DNA of 64,000 nt from Fragum whitleyi (taxonomy: Eukaryota; Mollusca; Bivalvia; Cardiida; Cardiidae), in assembly GCA_948146395.1 (NCBI GenBank), contig OX411556.1, positions 26,236,596-26,300,595 of the forward strand. The letters are read 5' to 3'. Below the pieces are notes generated by a model, which was not told the DNA's origin, ran no database searches, and saw nothing but the letters and a program-made list of their open reading frames with translations. The position numbers were made by a program, and so were the translations under genes. Shown here piece by piece: positions 38,515 through 50,117 of the stretch. Each line of letters opens with the position of its first letter. Positions within the stretch are counted from its first letter, which is position 1.

Positions 38515-39604
38515 ATATAGTAAGTTAACACATATTGACAATTTGTTGCTCCCCCAAAATCTAATATGGGCTAAATAACTTAGTGTGGTTGAAAAGTGTT
38601 ATATATTCTTAAATACCACCTCCAGAAAACAGTGCCATGCGTAATAATTAATTTTTCCCACTTGTTTTGTTGCGCTCAACTACTCTCAAAATTCTGTTGG
38701 TACGAAAGTGTATGTCGACTTGGAAGGCCATGCTTCAAGAAAAAAGTTCGCAAATAGTTCGTTTAATCTTATGCGTGAAATGAGGCAAAGGTCTGGCACT
38801 TTGCTGAATCCCATTTCAAGCCATTTACTGTTATTTAAATATTTAAAAAGTCTGGCAAAAGAAGCATATATCTTTTTTTTCTAACCGGACTATTTGAGTG
38901 TACAACGACCTAGGGCGGAAAAATCAAAAATCAAAATGGGACCGGGGCGGATCCCATTACGCGACTTTCGCTTACGATTTTTGATAAAATAACACAAGGT
39001 TCACAATTATAACTATTATAAGGGAAGGTGTTAAGTTTGGTGCCAAACGGAATAAAAAGCAATACTTGACGCCTTGAATTAAGGCAGAAAGTTAGCACTT
39101 TTTGTCTTGTGTCAGGTTGATATTTCCTCATATGTAAATGAGAGAAAAAATGGAAGAAAATAAATATATTGCAGATTTTATTTCTCATTTATTAATAAGT
39201 TAATAAGTCATCTTGTCTAACATGACTATCTGATGGCATAAAGATTGGAAGACTTCGGAAGTATTTCTTGACCAGAGCGGCTTCAGATGTGACGAATTAC
39301 CGTCACAATGAGTAGTACCGGTTAGCCATTAGACTCTTGATTGCGAATGAGCCCTTAATCCCTGGTACCATTCCCGAGGGGTTATCCAACATTGCAATAA
39401 TTTTTCGTCAGTTTTTATTTTGAAAGAAAATATACCTTAAAGAAAAATCAGGTGGATAGAGAAAGATCAGGCTGCACATATGTGCAGGCTTATCTTTTTC
39501 TATACCTACAACCAAACCAAAAAAATGGGTTCAACATGAAAGGGGTTAATCATTCAAGTATTTACTATACCCCTACTTAGAGATTTCATTCATAAAGCAC
39601 TTAC

Positions 39605-39662
39605 CTTCCAAGTTTCCGTACAATATGTAACTAGGGCAACTCTTTTCCACTTTTGTACCAGC
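39605..39662 (-). pseudogene. Truncated duplicate of the class B GPCR HRM exon
   Basis: This is the last 58 nt of the same exon as at 49950..50063, nearly identical in sequence and with the same donor (GAAG/GTAAGT). The similarity continues into the flanking intron. Upstream on the minus strand it stops abruptly after the codons for the AG-T stretch and is replaced by LINE sequence. It has no splice acceptor of its own and lacks the CPRTWDGW part, so it cannot make an HRM domain. It marks one breakpoint of the tandem duplication. Confidence 0.72.
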
Positions 39663-40230
39663 GGTTGATAGCATTTATTAAGTATAGTATTGCATCGGTC
39701 GAACGCGATTTTCAAAAAATAACATTGTCGGCTAAGCGTTGATCTTTTAATACTGTTTAGTAGTTTGATTAGCTTTAAAGAACTATGGTTTTTATAGAAG
39801 AACGATTTAAGGAATTTTGTTCTAATATCTGTAAATGCTGAACATACTAGAACAAAATGGTACTCGTCCTCTAATAGGTCCGATCGACAACAAGGGCACG
39901 TTCGTTCTGACATAGGAATTCTATTATTTCAATATCTTCCCGTTTCAATTCTTAGGTTATGCGATGATGTTCTTATTCTAGAGAGCTGAATACGCTGTGT
40001 TTTAGGAAAATTCATTTGTTTATACTCACTGGTTTCAAAGGTAGGCTTGATATACTTATATAAAATGGAAAGCACACTACTTTTCTCGATATCGCTATAC
40101 AACTTCTGTAAATATGTATCTTGTACACGCCTTTTAAACAACCGCAAAACTTTTGAAGTTATAAATTGTGGGGTTTCCCCAGATGTCTCTAAAAACCTTA
40201 CTTTTTAACTTAGTGATCCAGTTAGTTATA
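39663..40230 (-). pseudogene. Non-LTR retrotransposon (LINE) fragment: C-terminal end of the reverse-transcriptase ORF
   Basis: On the minus strand, two blocks in one frame are separated by a single TGA stop near 39929. The first (from 40147) reads like the region downstream of the RT domain: ...LYSDIEKSS...RIQLSRIRTSSHNLRIETG. The second begins SERTCPCC and continues to EDEYHFVLVC, the Cys-x2-Cys...His...Cys knuckle common at the C terminus of invertebrate LINE ORF2 proteins. Further upstream, up to about 40230, frame-shifted sequence still reads like the preceding Trp-rich part (NWITKLKSKVF). The in-frame stop and frameshifts show it is dead. It lies exactly between tandem-duplication units A and B, and its 3' side joins the broken HRM exon. 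Confidence 0.7.
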
Positions 40231-40794
40231 TACAACGCCCGCTTGCTTACATCAGCATATCGTCGTTTTGCTACCAAAACCTCGTAATTTGAACAACCTT
40301 TGATAAGCTGCAGTTACAAGTTTTAGTAGCCCACTAACGAAATGTCAAATGTTTTTTTACAAATTGTTTCTTATATCCAATCGTTTGATTAAACAAGACA
40401 ATTCATTTTATAAAATTGCTCTTTACATTGCCTCTATTCGATTTACGTAAATGACAGATGCCTATCTTTCTAGAAATCATCCTGGTTTATGTCTGATTAT
40501 ATAGTCCCCAAATATGACTTATCTATCATGTTATTGATGTTAACAATATTTATCTGAATGAGATGGTCTATTTACTTATTTTGTACTTCTCTTCGATTTG
40601 TTAAACGTATTTTTGTTTTGGATAAGTACCCGTTCACATAGACCTACAGTGTAATGACGTAGGAAAACCCGGACACAATTGTAGCAATCCGGATTAAAGA
40701 TTTATACTTTTATCGTTCGATTCTCAAGCAATAACTGTTGTTTTAAAATGCTAGTAGTTATTACAAAGCATACGTCGTCGACACGCGTATCTAA

Positions 40795-41564
40795 AGGGTC
40801 GGTCCCACTGCGAAACGGACACAAAACGTATGCTAAACGGACACGACGGAAGAGTTAAATTTCCATCCGTTCTGATACGGTCGACAAAAACTGATAAAAG
40901 ATTTTGCGGAAAGAAAACGGACAATATCGGACGCGTAAAGTATGTAGCCGGCGTGTTGAGTGGGTGTTTATCGGAAGCCTTGCGGATAAGAGCGGATGAC
41001 AGCACAGAAGAGGTTATCGGGAGTGAACGTGGCGTAATCTAATATAGCGGAAAGAGCGGATGCAAAAAGCATTTGACGTATACATATCGTATGCTGAGCG
41101 GAAACAAAACGGTTACAGCGCGGATCATAAAATTTCACGTGATGCATGCGTTTTCATACTTAAATATCCGTGTTATTTCCTCTTTATACATGTATACTTT
41201 TCGTATACCTAATAAATCCGTCCTGAGAATGTTTTCATCCAAAGCGGATAAGGGTTCCAAGAATGCCTAACGAATGGATTGAGGATGCAGCGGAAGTAAA
41301 ACGGATGCTATCGGATACGTAGCGTTTGTTCCCGGTATTGTTTCGCATTTACATCGTACATGGCCGAAAGTTTATCCTCTATACAAGTTTTGTGCTGCTC
41401 AAAACTTGATGCGCGGATGAAATCATAATGGACGGACGCTTGACGGATAGAGCGTATGCAAAGCGTATGTACATGGTGATGCAAAGCGTCTTTTCAACGG
41501 ATGTTAAGATTTCGATACGTTTTACACCCCCAATGCATCAGTAAGTGCAGTGGGACCGGGCCTT
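40795..41564. mobile_element. CGGA-rich terminal-inverted-repeat element (unit B only)
   Basis: Left end AGGGTCGGTCCCACTGC and right end GCAGTGGGACCGGGCCT form a 17-bp TIR. TAA lies on both sides, which fits the 3-bp target of PIF/Harbinger-like elements (inference). The interior is unusually rich in CGGA: I count about 21 on the plus strand against 3 of the complement. It is richer in GC than its surroundings. The short ORFs inside (for example 40830..41042) follow this repeat bias and are not convincing proteins. Confidence 0.75.
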
Positions 41565-42140
41565 AAATTGATATTCGGAAATCGCTTATTAAACGGATAT
41601 TTAAATGCATACAGCATGCGGGCAACATTTTTGGTTTTTAAAAAGGAAGGAAAAACGTAACTATGCATACTAGCCAAACAAAAAAAGTATCCAATTTACT
41701 AAATTCAGTTTTAAAACAATCCCAAAATCATTCATCTTGCAAAATCCAACCATGTACTCATTTTTATGAATAATAAATCGTGTAATTTCAGAATCGAAAA
41801 CAAAAAATAGTAAATAAAAAGGTTAAACTAAATGAGTATAGAAAAGTAACAAATGTGTTTCAAACAACAAGGAAATTACATTCGTTTCAATTGTGCAGAT
41901 TCCTGATTTGTAATTACCAGCGTGAAGTCATTATCACGATTACATTAATCTCTTTCATGCTTCTCACCCAATGTTCCTACGATTAAGCCTTAATATAGTT
42001 AAATAAATGAACACTCTTTCTTACTGAGTACCAATTATTTCGTTTCATTTAATTTCGGGATATTTGTAGTACTTGTGAAAAACATATCATTATCTTCACT
42101 TTTATTCAAAGATGAATACTTTTAGAAAATCTCAGAGTTT

Positions 42141-42187
42141 ATCAATACAATACAATACAATACAATTGTATTGTATTGTATTGTACT
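42141..42187. repeat. Palindromic ATACA/TGTAT microsatellite
   Basis: Five ACAAT units run into their own complement, making a perfect self-complementary stretch of about 40 bp. It is absent at the matching place in unit A (about 29965). Confidence 0.88.
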
Positions 42188-42364
42188 TTTAGACAATCTC
42201 AGTATAATTTTGAGTACGAAGCTACATGAATTTTGTAAGCTTCCGCGGAAAGTAGTCCATGTAAAAATGTATCTTTTAATTCAATATAATTAATGTTAAA
42301 GTTTCATAAATCTGTAAAACAAAAACAAAAATATACTCTTTTCATCTCTTAACAATATATTGAG

Positions 42365-42800
42365 GACATTGAATGAGTGGTCATTGAATATCGAATTTAT
42401 CAAATGAGTCATCTATAAACAGATAAATTCTAGGGGTAGCGTCAATAAACAGATAAAAACGAGGATGCACCGAGGTTTTACCTATTTTAGATGACGAGTT
42501 TAATAAATACCGTATTTTATGAGAACAGATTTTATATTCTATTTATATTATGACCCGAATCTTTGCGAAAAATCGTCAAAATTCTTGAAATACAACATTT
42601 CAATCTTCCACGTAACGTAAAACGCCGTTTAAAACTGACGTCACAATATATACATTTTGACGTCATTTTCGCGGTTACAAATACCGTTGCAATTCGCCCT
42701 GGACTCATTTGCATATTTATTCCACTAGTGTAATAACACCCGTGTATTATCAAAAATATTCAACGCGGTTATTTTACTCCCGCGACGTAGGTCATATTAT
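42365..42800. repeat. Second CRE-bearing foldback family (unit B)
   Basis: Paralogue of 30145..30565, with TGACGTCA at 42636 and 42658. The first hairpin is disturbed by a small duplication (two ATAAACAGATAAA blocks at about 42414 and 42450). Confidence 0.68.
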
Positions 42801-43357
42801 AAAATGAATTAATGAATTACTAGTAAATCAGCGATTCCAGCGTTAGTTTAAAAAATTCGAGTCTTAAAGAATTAAGAACACGAGTTCTAGGAAAGATAAT
42901 TACTGAGTAAAAGTTGTCAATGTTCAATTTACTAAAAGCTTTAAGATTCTTAATGCATAAAAAAGACGATAGAAGTGCACACGTAATAAATAAGGTAATA
43001 AAATGTCAAAATAGACGGAATAATGAAAGTGGAAATCGCTTATTCATTGTATTTTTATGCTTGTTCGTCTTGTTTATCAATGTTATATAAATGAAAACAA
43101 ATATGAATGTTGACACAAACGACTTTTCCAGGAATAGTTTTTCCTTGTTCATAACTACGGAAGTGTGTGTGTTAACTAATAAATATCATGACTTTACACC
43201 AAAAGTGGTGGCAACTCACTTGCCACCATTTCGGTGTAAAGTCACACCTTAAATTCAAGGGGGGAGGGGATGTCCTAACACGAAAAATTTGTCAAAGGGC
43301 CAACTTATTTCACGCCCTATCGGGACCCGTTGATGTTTTATTTTTAGCTTGAAACCC

Positions 43358-43557
43358 NNNNNNNNNNNNNNNNNNNNNNNNNNNNNNNNNNNNNNNNNNN
43401 NNNNNNNNNNNNNNNNNNNNNNNNNNNNNNNNNNNNNNNNNNNNNNNNNNNNNNNNNNNNNNNNNNNNNNNNNNNNNNNNNNNNNNNNNNNNNNNNNNNN
43501 NNNNNNNNNNNNNNNNNNNNNNNNNNNNNNNNNNNNNNNNNNNNNNNNNNNNNNNNN
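43358..43557. other. Assembly gap (200 N)
   Basis: Exactly 200 N. Comparison with unit A suggests the hidden sequence holds the left part of the CAGT-ended MITE whose right part follows at 43558. A round 200-N run usually means a gap of unknown size. Confidence 0.98.
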
Positions 43558-43839
43558 CTCCCTTTGATAAAATACGCATACAATTTCTATAAATAGCTTC
43601 CGACTTCTTCAAGAACCTATCAGACGCATACGATTTCAATTACGTCAATGAAATCGCGATTTTTTTTCCTGTTTATATTTATTTTCAATGTAGTTGTTAA
43701 TTGTATCTTTTTTAGTTATTTTAGAGCGTTTTTGATCGATTTGAGTGAGTGTTTGGATTGAGTGAATAGAGCGCTGAGTGAGTGATTTAGAATTGTGTTG
43801 ATTGAGATGAATGTCGATTTAACGATGTAACTAACGGTA
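43558..43839. mobile_element. CAGT/TA MITE copy, left part lost in the assembly gap
   Basis: Direct paralogue of the right two-thirds of 32128..32559. The visible portion runs from CTCCCTTTGAT to the degenerate end TAACTAACGGTA. Confidence 0.8.
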
Positions 43840-44635
43840 ACATATGCTGTATCCAATCCTTTATCTAAATATTTAACATATAATATAATATTTATTTTAC
43901 GGAATCTCTAGTTAATACCTTTTTGCGTGACGGATTACATATCTAATTTACGGAGGTTAAACACGTCCTACGTTAGCGTGATAGACCACATCCTACGTTC
44001 AATAGATTTAAAGTTCAAAATTGAAATTCAATTCCACAAAAACAGACTTTTGATAAATATCAAATATGAAACATGCTCCATTTCTCTGAAGTTTAATATT
44101 GTTGGCCATAACGCACATAATTATTTTTTGTAAAGGAATATTCAATTTACCAGACAATCTATTAAACCTTTGCATGCAAACATGAAACATTCAATTTCCA
44201 TGGAGACATTTAACATGATTTTTCAATTGGCGTTTTATTTTCTGGTACGAGATTACTTGTTCTCATCAGAATCCTTCCTCTCAGGGGAGAATAGATTGAA
44301 AGGTTACCGCTCGTATCATTTTGTATTTAACAAAACATCAACAGCATGTTTATTTGCCAGAGTAAACAACGTCGTGAAAATTAACCAAACTCCACTATAA
44401 ACATCCTAAATCGCTCTCTCAGCGCTACAATTGGAGCACCTCTTCCACTCAATCAAAGATCTCAAAATCGTTCCTAATATTCTTACACTTTATTTGTAGT
44501 CTTGAATTTTTGAAGACTGATTTGTCCAAAAGAAAAATTATCTTTCTTATAAATTGGATGGTATATTTCAACATATGAAAGTCTTAGGAAATTGTCCATT
44601 TTCTTCGTAACCGATATTCTATTACACTCGTTTAA

Positions 44636-45919
44636 GGGAACTACGGACAGATAACTTGGTCGAATTTTCAACTTTCTTAGAATCGCACAATAATTGCTGA
44701 AATTTATCTTTGGAGTATGGGCATTGGCTAACAAGCAATAAAGAGGGATTTGAATTTCGTTATTTGACGTCTTGACGTCATTTAGGGGCCAACCCCTTTC
44801 GACCCTCAAAAATCGTTTTTTGCAAATATTTTCTAAATTTTTAAGAAAAGCTTTTCATGTAGAAAAGTCAAGAACGCCCGAATTATTTGTTTCTTTTTTG
44901 TACATTTCAAAACGGAATTAGAGACTGGAAAGACTATCTATTACGTGATTGTTAAGATTTGGCGTTTCTTTTTTCTTTTTTTTTTTCATTCCATTTTTTT
45001 GTGAGTAAATAAAAAATTCTCAAAATTTTGTCTAGTGACATAAGCTGATTTTTGCTTTATTAAAGCAAAATGAATTTGCTTCACATTTATCAAATTAAAA
45101 TGATGTGTCTTCGGGTTAGATTATTCGTTACATTCGATTTTGTGATGCACAACATTTTTCGTCGAAATCGACGTAGATCAAAAACCATCGTTACTATGCT
45201 TATTTGACGTCAATCTTCATGCAATAAGGTATTCTAAAACATTTTAAACTGGGCTTTATTGTGGAAAATAGACTTCAGTAGTATTAAATCAAGATATGAT
45301 GTTAAGAAAAGTGAAAATCAGTAAATTCTTATCCGTTCAAAAAGACATATTATGTGAACATTTGACGCGGCGAATTATGCCTTGGTTTTCGATATCTTCG
45401 CGGAATCGCATTTTACAAAAACTTTTACCCAAATACGTATGATATTTACTTTGATAATCTTCAGCGGAATGGTTTGGATGCAACATATCTAAATTTAAGC
45501 ATAGGTCACCGAATAAATTTTCGAGAAAAAAGTTTTTATTCATAGTAACTGCATTCGAAAACAGCAACGATCAAGGCATACACATTTAATGCGTTATACC
45601 TAATTGCATTTCTTACACATATATCAACATTTTAACTAAAGCTGAACCGAAGATGTCTTTTTACGAAGCATTTTCGGGATAGAAATCGGTTATTTATTTC
45701 CGAAAAAATTGACAATTACTCAAAATGGTCCTTAAAAAAGGGGACCGGCCCCTTAATGACGTCACGACGTCAACTCTAAGTAGAAACTCTAATCAAATTC
45801 CTTTTATGACCGATATATGAAAACGGGTATTTTAAAGTTCAATCTTATAGCATTAGATAAGATTTGCAGACATCTTGAAATTTGGACCTACAATGAGCGG
45901 CTATGTGTCCGCAGTTACC
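44636..45919. mobile_element. 1.3-kb TTAA element (copy 3, unit B)
   Basis: Flanked by TTAA on both sides (44632..44635 and 45920..45923), with ends GGGAACTACGGACA and TGTCCGCAGTTACC. Paralogue of 33340..34615. Confidence 0.82.
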
Positions 45920-46109
45920 TTAATACCTCTCTATTCCAAAACAATCCCAAAATTATTTAAGTTGCCAATAACATGTTGTTCTTAACCGTATCGCTTGTTT
46001 TTAACATAAAAGTGCTGTAAGCACTGTAATTGTGTGGCACTGAATGACTGAACCGCTCATCAGCGTATTTTTCTGCTATTGTGTCGTTACGGTAATATGT
46101 GACGCTTAA

Positions 46110-46882
46110 GATAGCAATGGACACATGGCGTCATTTTTTTCCGCCCAATGAATTTTTTTCTTGGTCACATATGTTGTAGATTAACATTGTGTAGTCATTA
46201 TATCAAAATTTGAAGATACCTTTCCACGCTCGTTTTCATGCTAGAGTTATCTGCCCATGAGTGGTATAGGCCATTTTCCAGTAAAACGGTTATATTCGTT
46301 TTAGGTCTAGTATAGACCCTATACTAAGTTATAAATATAAAACACATACATTTTGATAGACCATAAACATGTGCACAATGGCCATTGACAAGAAAATTTC
46401 TCTTTGATCAATTGCATTTGCACAATTTGCTTTCAAAAAATAAAAATGCACTAACTTTTGTAATTTTACTAGGTAAAAATGCCACAAAAACCTATTTTTT
46501 GAAGAAATTACCCAATGATTTTTTTCTTATTTTCCGATATGTATATAATCCATATTTTTCGTTTTCGTTTATTTGGTAAAAAATTCAGCATACCTTTCCA
46601 TGCAAATAAGAAAGTTTTTCGTTATTTTTCAGCGTTCCCCCCCTAATCGATTGACGGTTTTAACGCATTTTTAATGTTATATTTAATGATCCAGTCATTC
46701 AATTAGTATCAAATGTTGAAAAGAAGCTTAATTATGAAGTTTACCAGCATTATTTTGCGTTATTTCCATTAGTTGAATTTTACGAAAACCGGTCTTTTTA
46801 AGCAACGCGCAAAAAGAGCCGTAAAATAAACGAAAACCCACTTCCTGCTTATAGAGTCGGGAGGCCGCTGTCCATTGCCACC
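46110..46882. mobile_element. 773-bp element inserted at TTAA (unit B only)
   Basis: TTAA (46106..46109) and TTAA (46883..46886) flank ends GATAGCAATGGACA and TGTCCATTGCCACC, a 14-bp imperfect TIR. In unit A the site is unoccupied: GTGACGCTTAAAAACC at about 34796..34812. The element has no convincing ORF and no long inverted repeat. It contains a 7-C run near 46636. Confidence 0.85.
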
Positions 46883-47550
46883 TTAAAAATCAACACCAGA
46901 CGATAAAATCATGCAAATATTAAATTTTGGTCGATTGTATTGAAATGTCGTTCATTTTGAACAATTTCTGGGCGTTTTTGAGTGATTGCAGTGTCTTAAA
47001 TGATTTGATGGAGCGGCAACCAGGTGGTTTTGATTGGTTTTGATAGAGACCAGATTTTGTTGCACGTTTTGATTAACTGTTCAAATAGAATATTTTTTTT
47101 CTGTCAAATTCTTTTTTTCTTGTTCACGTACGTTGTAATTTAACATTCAATGTCACCATTCTTCGTTATTTACTTCAGCAAAATGAACAATTTGTTTATC
47201 TTATGGCTGAACCTAGTGCGTTGAATACACGCTTCCGGTTGTCCGGAGTCTAATGTCCATGGCGTCTTGAGTGAACACATGTTTTCGAAAAATGGCGGCG
47301 GCTAGGATAGAAAGTGTTGTTGTTTTTCACTGGAATATACTTTTTCTATATACTGGGATAGACAATATCTGCTTTCGTCTAATTACACAGACCAGTCTGT
47401 TTTATAGTCATTTAATTCGGCTTCAAAGAGAAACAGGAAATGACCTATTTATAGTTTGTTTAAACAGAAACAACTTGTTTGTTTATCTTTTCGGTTTCCA
47501 TCGTTAATGTTTTTCTCCGAAACAAACAAGCAAAAATTAAAGCCAAATAT

Positions 47551-47863
47551 ATAATACGTACTTAGTGTTTTGTAATAGAAAAAATATCTAAAGATGTTAG
47601 GAGAATTGATCATTGTCGAGGCTCTGCCGAGACAGTTATCAATTCTCACAACCGAGTTAGATATTTTTCCATACAATACACTAAGTACGTATTATATTTA
47701 TCTTATAACCTCTATTTGCCTTGTTTTCGTAAATCTTTCCAACAGAAATGTAAGGTGAATAGATAACCGCATTATATCATTGTTCTAAAATAAACTATAT
47801 GATATCATAAAAAATATCATATGGGATGTTATCACACGGACATTTATATAGTTATAAGATAAA
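47551..47863. repeat. About 315-bp palindromic repeat, copy 3 (unit B)
   Basis: Paralogue of 36441..36754, with small differences in the stem that leave both hairpins foldable. Confidence 0.82.
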
Positions 47864-49949
47864 ATTGGTTTTAGAATCCAGTTTTTCTTGAACATTTTCA
47901 CACAACTCTATCTTCCGATGATCGAATTAGAGGTCAACAGTTAACTCAAAACTTCGCTTGCTACATCGCTTAGATATACAAGTGTTATAGATTCTACGGA
48001 GTACTTTCTTTGCTCAGAAAAATTTCTTGAGAGACAGGATTCAATCCCCGGACCTTCCGATCCAAAAGCAAACGTCCAAAAACGCCAGCCAATGAGCTTA
48101 TGGAAATCATTACAATGTATGTAATGAAACCGATATATTGTCATTCTTGTAGTTGTTTTGGGCTTCACTCGTATCAGAACATTCTTCTGTGACGATGATC
48201 TATTCGTGGTCGGATAAAACCAACAAACCTTGGTTGAATGAATAGTGACTAAACGAATACTACTACTAGTATATCTCTAGATCGAAGCAATTTAAAATGG
48301 TGAGACATGAAGAAAATTCTTTGAGATTTCATCAAGTCGCAAATATATAATCAATATTAACACTTTCGTACCCTCATTCAATTATAAGTAAAGATATACA
48401 GTTCATTTTGAAAATGTTCGCGCTGTATCGTCTTTCCCTTTGATATTTATCAACCCTCTTTTTACAATCCATCTGTGGTAATTCTTAAATTCAAATCATT
48501 GTATCTTAGGAGCTTTTTCCACGAACATGCATTTCAGCTTTGATACAGCGTTCTTAGGGCAAAAACGTGAAATTTGATTTTCCAATCTGTCTCAATAAAT
48601 TTGTTATTGGTTATCAGTCAAGCCCCGGTAATTAAATGGAATTTGATTGTCTTTACCCCATGCAAGCTTTAATCGAGTCAGATGTTCTCAGATACTACAG
48701 AAAAAGTTCCAATTCGAAATAAAAAAAAAGGCGTATTGTAATGAAAATCTTGATATTTTTTGGACTTACGAAATACCTCATGCTTTTATTTAATTGTGTT
48801 ATACCCAGTCTAATTAAAAAAGAATAAAAACAACATATAGAGGCGAAAAGATTTTTTTATTTTTGTTGTTGTTGTTGTTTCCGAAAGAAAGAAAATATAA
48901 CATCCGCCGAAGATTTTTTCTCGTTGTTTACAAATAGAGCTTAAACAATCGCTTCAAATGAAAACGTAGTTTATATGTTTTTCGTCACTTCACATTATTA
49001 AAATTGCTGAAAAATGGCCCACAGACATTTTAAAAGACGATTAGAAGTTGTTCTAGTTTTGATAAAATATATAGTTACTTTGACTATTGAAATACTTTGA
49101 ACTGAAATCAAAAATGCCACATCTATTTGTACCCTAAAGACAGAAAGCAGCGTTATCTGTTTTGGCCGGGCTGATTTATATAGTAAATTGACACATTAAT
49201 ACAATCTGTAGCTCCTCAAAACACTAATGAGGGCTAAATAACTTAGTGTGGCTTAAAGAGTGTTATATGTTCTTGAATATCACCTCCAGAAAACAGTACC
49301 ATGCGTAATAATTAATTTTTTTCACAGTTGTTTCGTTGCGCTCAACTACTCTCAAAATAATGTTGGTACGAAAGTGTATGTCGACTTAGATACCTCCATC
49401 AAAGGCCAGGCTTAAAAAAACAGTTCGCAAAAAAGTTCGTTTAATCTTATGCGTGATATGAAGCAAAGGTCTGGCACTTTGCCGAACCTCATTTCTAGCT
49501 CTTTACTATTATTTAGATATTAAAACAGTATGGCGAAAGAAGCATACCATGTTGTCTTACTTGGCTATTTGATGGCACAACGATTGGACGGACGACTTCG
49601 GAAGTATTTCTTGACCAGAGCGTCTTCAATTGTGACGAATTACCATCACAATGACAATAGTGCCGGTTAGCCATTAGACTCCTGGTTGCGAAAGGGCCCT
49701 TTTCCTGGTACAATTCACGAGGGGTTATCCAACATTGCAATAATTTTTTCATCGGTACTTATTTTGAAAGAAAAAACACTGTAAAGAAAATTCAGGCGGA
49801 TAGAGAATGATCAGGCTGCACTTATGTTCAGGCTGATCTTTTTCTATACATTCTACCAAACCAAACATATCGAGTTCAACATGGCAGGGGTTAATTTTTC
49901 AATTAATTTCTATACCCCTTCTTAGAGATTTCATTCATAAAGCACTTAC

Positions 49950-50063
49950 CTTCCAAGTTTCCGTACAGTATGTAACTAGGACAACTCTTTTCCACTTTTG
50001 TACCAGCCAGAGTGTCATTGAAACAACTCCAACCGTCCCACGTACGAGGGCAAATATTCCTTC
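49950..50063 (-). CDS. Exon of a secretin-family (class B) GPCR: part of the hormone-receptor (HRM) domain
   Basis: Read on the minus strand, an acceptor (ATCGGTTTCAG) is followed by 114 nt open in one frame, then a strong donor (GAAG/GTAAGT). The exon is phase 1 at both ends and encodes about 38 residues. They contain CPRTWDGWSCFNDTLAG followed by a short run and SCPSYILYGN. The TWDGW motif, the AG pair and the two Cys-Pro positions match the extracellular HRM fold that binds peptide hormones in class B GPCRs. The calcitonin/CGRP-receptor branch has the same C-x-RTWDGW pattern. Residue size and exon borders fit the middle exon of that domain in animals (from memory of the family). No transmembrane exons were found in the window, so the rest of the gene must lie outside it or in exons too short to recognise. 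A truncated paralogue lies at 39605..39662. The precise ligand class is inference. Confidence 0.78.
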
Positions 50064-50117
50064 CTGAAACCGATATTTTTTTACAATGATGATAAACATG
50101 GGTCGTGCCAATTAGCA

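Larger units (their letters stand above)
27735..39662. repeat. Tandem segmental duplication, unit A
   Basis: The sequence matches unit B (about 40232..50009) in colinear order. Matching blocks are 27735..28260 with 40232..40760; 29480..30955 with 41658..43190; 32272..34796 with 43558..46109; 34800..34993 plus 35964..37974 with 46886..49085; 38515..38875 with 49180..49550; and 39210..39662 with 49550..50009. Unit A is longer because of later insertions: a SINE-containing block at 28260..28985, a CAGT MITE, a CCCTT MITE, a second SINE, a 967-bp foldback, a palindrome cluster and a GTGACCC MITE. The right end breaks inside the HRM exon. Confidence 0.88.
40232..50009. repeat. Tandem segmental duplication, unit B
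   Basis: Direct-orientation partner of unit A, beginning at the hairpin-bearing GCTTGCTTACATCAGC motif and running to the HRM exon. Its private insertions are a CGGA-rich element (40795..41564), a palindromic ATACA microsatellite (42141..42187) and a TTAA element (46110..46882). Part of the unit is hidden by a 200-N gap. Similarity with unit A remains visible over most non-inserted sequence, with small indels and substitutions, so the duplication is older than the private insertions. Confidence 0.88.

Noticed and set aside
40751..41270. Several ORFs of 65 to 84 codons
   Set aside because: They lie in the CGGA-rich transposon and reflect its motif bias and low stop density rather than a protein.
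43310..43639. ORFs across the N run
   Set aside because: They are artefacts of unknown bases in the assembly gap.
47271..47507. ORF start with MAAARIESVV and an AAAATGGCGGC motif (YY1-like)
   Set aside because: Unit A has ACGGCGGC at the same place and the downstream frame is repeat DNA. A promoter or start is not supported.
49513..49752. Minus-strand open frame with NRHYCHCDGN...LWSRNTSE, resembling the next HRM exon
   Set aside because: Its best acceptor gives the wrong phase for the HRM exon donor, the expected W after G and the final Cys are missing, and the unit A copy carries a frameshifting 2-bp indel. The sequence also contains a palindrome (ATTGTGAYG...CATCACAAT), so a repeat is more likely.
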